Source of the DNA: Pseudomonas zanjanensis
GTDB lineage: Bacteria; Pseudomonadota; Gammaproteobacteria; Pseudomonadales; Pseudomonadaceae
Direction: 5' to 3'
NCBI RefSeq assembly: GCF_014268745.2
Contig: NZ_JABWRB020000001.1
Span: forward strand, 2,666,001 to 2,730,000
DNA length: 64,000 nt
Positions within the stretch are counted from its first letter, which is position 1, and each line of letters opens with the position of its first letter. The position numbers and the translations under genes are program-made. The notes beneath the pieces were generated by a model. That model had not been told where the DNA came from, ran no database searches, and saw only the letters and a list, made by a program, of their open reading frames with translations. Below, in pieces: positions 61,955-64,000 of the stretch.

Positions 61955-63601
61955 ATGGATCTGTTGTTACTCATGGCTAAACGCTCCTGGCGCGCACTGC
62001 TGGTGGCGACCCTCACGGGTCTGACCTGCGGCCTCGCGGCAGCCGGCCTGATCGCCAACATCAACCACAGCCTGGAGATGTTCGATACGCTGCGCCCGGT
62101 GGATGGCCTGTTCTTCGCCGGCCTGGTGGTGTTGGTCGCGGTGTCGCGGATCATCTCCGACATCAGCCTGCTGCGCCTGGGCCAGGCGGCGGTCAACGAC
62201 ATGCGCCTGCACCTGAGCGCCAAGCTGATCGACACGCCCTACGCGCAATTGCAGCGCCTGGGCAAGCATCGCCTGCTGGCGATGCTCACCGACGATACGC
62301 AAACCATCAGCCAGGCCGTGGAGTTGGTGCCGATCCTGTTGGTCAACGTCGGAATCATCGCCGCGTGCCTCGCCTACCTGGGCTGGCTCAGCATGCCGCT
62401 GCTCGGCCTGACACTGCTGCTGATCGCCTTGGGCAGCCTGAGCTTTCACTGGCCGCAACGCCGGGCCCTGACCTCGATCTCCCGTGCTCGTGAGCTCAAG
62501 GACCAATTGTTCAATCAATACCGCCTGCTCACCGATGGCAGCAAGGAACTGCAACTCAACCATCCGCGCCGGCAGCACTTCTTCACCCGCCTGCTGATAC
62601 CCGTGAGCCAGCAATACCGCCGCGATTTTGTCCGGGGCATGAGCATCTATGCACTGGTCCTGAACTGGGGCAATGCCGTGTTCTACCTGCTGATCGGCGT
62701 GGTGCTGTTCGCCGCGCCGCATTTCATCGACCTGGGCGTGAGCCTGGTCACCGGCTATATCCTGGCGATCCTCTACATGATCACGCCATTGTCGGAACTG
62801 ATGCATGCCTTGCCGACCCTCGGCCGGGCCAGCGTGGCCCTGAACAAGATCCGCGCCCTGGAAGGCGAGATGCAAACCGCCGACGAGACCCTCGACACGA
62901 TCTCGCCGACCCAGGTCCGCAGCCTGGTGTGCCGCCAGGTCACCCACACCTACTACCGCGAGCGCGAGGACGGGCACTTCACCCTGGGCCCCATCGACCT
63001 CACCCTCAATGCCGGCGAAGTGGTGTTCATCACCGGCGGCAACGGCAGCGGCAAGACCACCCTGGCCTTGTTGCTGACCGGGCTGTACCGACCGGAAAGC
63101 GGTGAGATCATGCTCGACGAGCAAGTGTCCTCGAGCAATGACAACCACCATTACCGGCAGCACTTCTCGGCGATCTTCACCGACTTCTGCCTGTTCGAGA
63201 ACCTGTTCGATGGCGACGATCCGCACTTGGTGAAACAGGCGCAGGACTACCTGGTCCACCTGCAACTGGACCATAAGGTGCAAATCGAGGAAGGCAAGCT
63301 GACCACGCTGGCGCTGTCCACCGGGCAACGCAAGCGCCTGGCGCTGCTCAGCGCCTATCTGGACGACCGCCCCTGCTATCTGTTCGACGAATGGGCCGCC
63401 GACCAGGACCCGGTGTTCAAGCACTTTTTCTACACCCGGATCCTGCCGGACCTGCGCGAGCGCGGCAAACTGCTGATCGTCATTTCCCATGACGACGCCT
63501 ACTTCGGCCTGGCCGACCGGTTGATCCGCATCGAACACGGTAAGCTCAGCGAAGTTGCCCCACAGTCTGATGCCGCGCCCTTGGCCGAAATGCTGTCTTG
63601 A
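61955..63601 (+). CDS. Peptide exporter, PvdE/SyrD-type ABC transporter
   Basis: 548 aa from the ATG at 61955, one base after the last NRPS stop; the open frame upstream is inside that gene. The N-terminal ~300 residues hold six membrane helices (for example LLVATLTGLTCGLAAAGLI and VNVGIIAACLAYLGW). The ATPase domain has Walker A GGNGSGKTT (about 361), signature LSTGQRKRLALL (455), Walker B CYLFDEWAADQ (475) and the switch His in VISHDD. It is a half-transporter with fused membrane and ATPase domains, as in the cyclic-peptide/siderophore export family including PvdE, and probably moves the acylated peptide across the inner membrane. It is the last gene of the operon, with a terminator 40 bp on. 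Confidence 0.93.
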   Translation: MDLLLLMAKRSWRALLVATLTGLTCGLAAAGLIANINHSLEMFDTLRPVDGLFFAGLVVLVAVSRIISDISLLRLGQAAVNDMRLHLSAKLIDTPYAQLQRLGKHRLLAMLTDDTQTISQAVELVPILLVNVGIIAACLAYLGWLSMPLLGLTLLLIALGSLSFHWPQRRALTSISRARELKDQLFNQYRLLTDGSKELQLNHPRRQHFFTRLLIPVSQQYRRDFVRGMSIYALVLNWGNAVFYLLIGVVLFAAPHFIDLGVSLVTGYILAILYMITPLSELMHALPTLGRASVALNKIRALEGEMQTADETLDTISPTQVRSLVCRQVTHTYYREREDGHFTLGPIDLTLNAGEVVFITGGNGSGKTTLALLLTGLYRPESGEIMLDEQVSSSNDNHHYRQHFSAIFTDFCLFENLFDGDDPHLVKQAQDYLVHLQLDHKVQIEEGKLTTLALSTGQRKRLALLSAYLDDRPCYLFDEWAADQDPVFKHFFYTRILPDLRERGKLLIVISHDDAYFGLADRLIRIEHGKLSEVAPQSDAAPLAEMLS

Positions 63602-63640
63602 GCAAACCCTGAACACTGTAGGTAATGCTGTTCACTCAGG

Positions 63641-63683
63641 AAAAACGGCGCTTGTTTCAGAAATGAAAAGCGCCGTTTTTTTT
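63641..63683 (+). terminator. Intrinsic terminator of the siderophore operon
   Basis: AAAACGGCGCTT (63642-63653) pairs with AAGCGCCGTTTT (63668-63679) across a 14-nt loop, followed by more T residues up to 63683. The A-rich left flank means it could also stop transcription coming from the right. It is the only convincing rho-independent terminator in the window. Confidence 0.88.
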
Positions 63684-63735
63684 GAAAAATCTACGCGCCT
63701 TTTTCCAAACGGGCTTGGTGAGTCCGCGTTTCCCC

Positions 63736-64000
63736 TGTGGGAGCGGGCTTGCTCGCGAAAGCGGTGGGTCAGTTTGCGGTGATGTTGGATGTGCCGGCCT
63801 CATCGCGAGCAAGCCCGCTCCCACAGTGGTCCTGTGTCGGACATGAATTTTGTGTTCACCACAGATCCAGTGTGGGAGCGAGCCTGCTCGCGATAGCGGT
63901 GGGTCAGTTTGCATTGATGTTGGATGTGCCGGCCTCATCGCGAGCAAGCCCGCTCCCACAGTGGTCCTGTGTCGGACATGAAATTTGTGTTCACCACAGA
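63736..64000. repeat. Tandem 135-bp REP-containing repeat at the window edge
   Basis: A 135-bp unit begins at 63736 and again at 63871, and the second copy runs off the window. Each unit contains an inverted pair of REP cores (TGTGGGAGCG... and its reverse complement ...CGCTCCCACA) and ends with TGTGTCGGACATGAA and TGTTCACCACAGA. The copies differ at only a few bases. Related text is present at 20071-20110. Nothing in 63684-64000 looks protein-coding. Confidence 0.85.

Noticed and set aside
63657..63959. 100-codon open frame on the minus strand
   Set aside because: It is made of the tandem REP units, with the repeated GAGLLAMRPAHPTS text being a translation of the REP core. It has no ribosome-binding site and overlaps the terminator.
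63736..64000. CRISPR array
   Set aside because: The repeats are long palindromic REP units in two copies with almost identical spacers, and there are no cas genes.

Overview
The window comes from a GC-rich chromosome that is almost certainly a Pseudomonas of the fluorescens group. The evidence is its Pseudomonas-style REP palindromes, a type VI secretion (T6SS) gene order that matches what I remember of P. aeruginosa HSI-III, and a siderophore assembly line of the corrugatin type, which points to the P. corrugata/brassicacearum/thivervalensis neighbourhood. The species is an inference.

Region 1 (1-19.7 kb) is a T6SS locus behind the 3' end of a D-2-hydroxyacid dehydrogenase gene. tssJ-tssK-tssL-tssM-tssA run leftward. 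tssB-tssC-hcp-tssE-tssF-tssG-clpV run rightward from the shared 224-bp divergent region, followed by an endonuclease/exonuclease/phosphatase-fold protein, vgrG and a MORN-repeat protein. All 13 core components are present. No PAAR protein, FHA protein, kinase/phosphatase pair or sigma-54 activator is encoded here. The EEP-fold gene between clpV and vgrG is the best effector candidate.

Region 2 (19.7-21.3 kb) is a 606-bp repeat-rich gap of nested REP palindromes, then a free-standing metallo-beta-lactamase-fold hydrolase.

Region 3 (21.3-63.7 kb) is a lipopeptide siderophore locus. Leftward: a TonB-dependent receptor and a diaminobutyrate (Dab) aminotransferase. Rightward, from a promoter overlapped by a candidate Fur box: a stand-alone beta-hydroxylase, a FAAL-T-C protein, a second stand-alone beta-hydroxylase, four NRPS proteins and a PvdE-type ABC exporter, closed by a good terminator. 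Domain order is FAAL-T-C / I-A(His)-T / C-A(Dab)-T-C-A(Orn-like)-T-C-A(Ser)-T-C-A(Ser)-T-E / C-A(Asp)-T-I-C-A(Dab)-T-C-betaH / I-A(Asp)-T-TE, where I is a condensation-superfamily domain lacking the catalytic HHxxxDG, of the 'interface' type. Collinear reading gives acyl-(OH)His-Dab-(Orn-like)-Ser-D-Ser-(OH)Asp-Dab-(OH)Asp: eight residues, with three hydroxylated residues matching three hydroxylase domains and supplying six iron ligands. This fits the corrugatin/ornicorrugatin/histicorrugatin family. FAAL loads the fatty acid, the aminotransferase supplies Dab, the exporter moves the peptide out of the cytoplasm and the receptor takes up the ferric form.

The last 400 bp hold the terminator and a 135-bp tandem REP-containing repeat that runs off the window. 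No RNA genes, insertion sequences, CRISPR arrays or prophage genes were seen.
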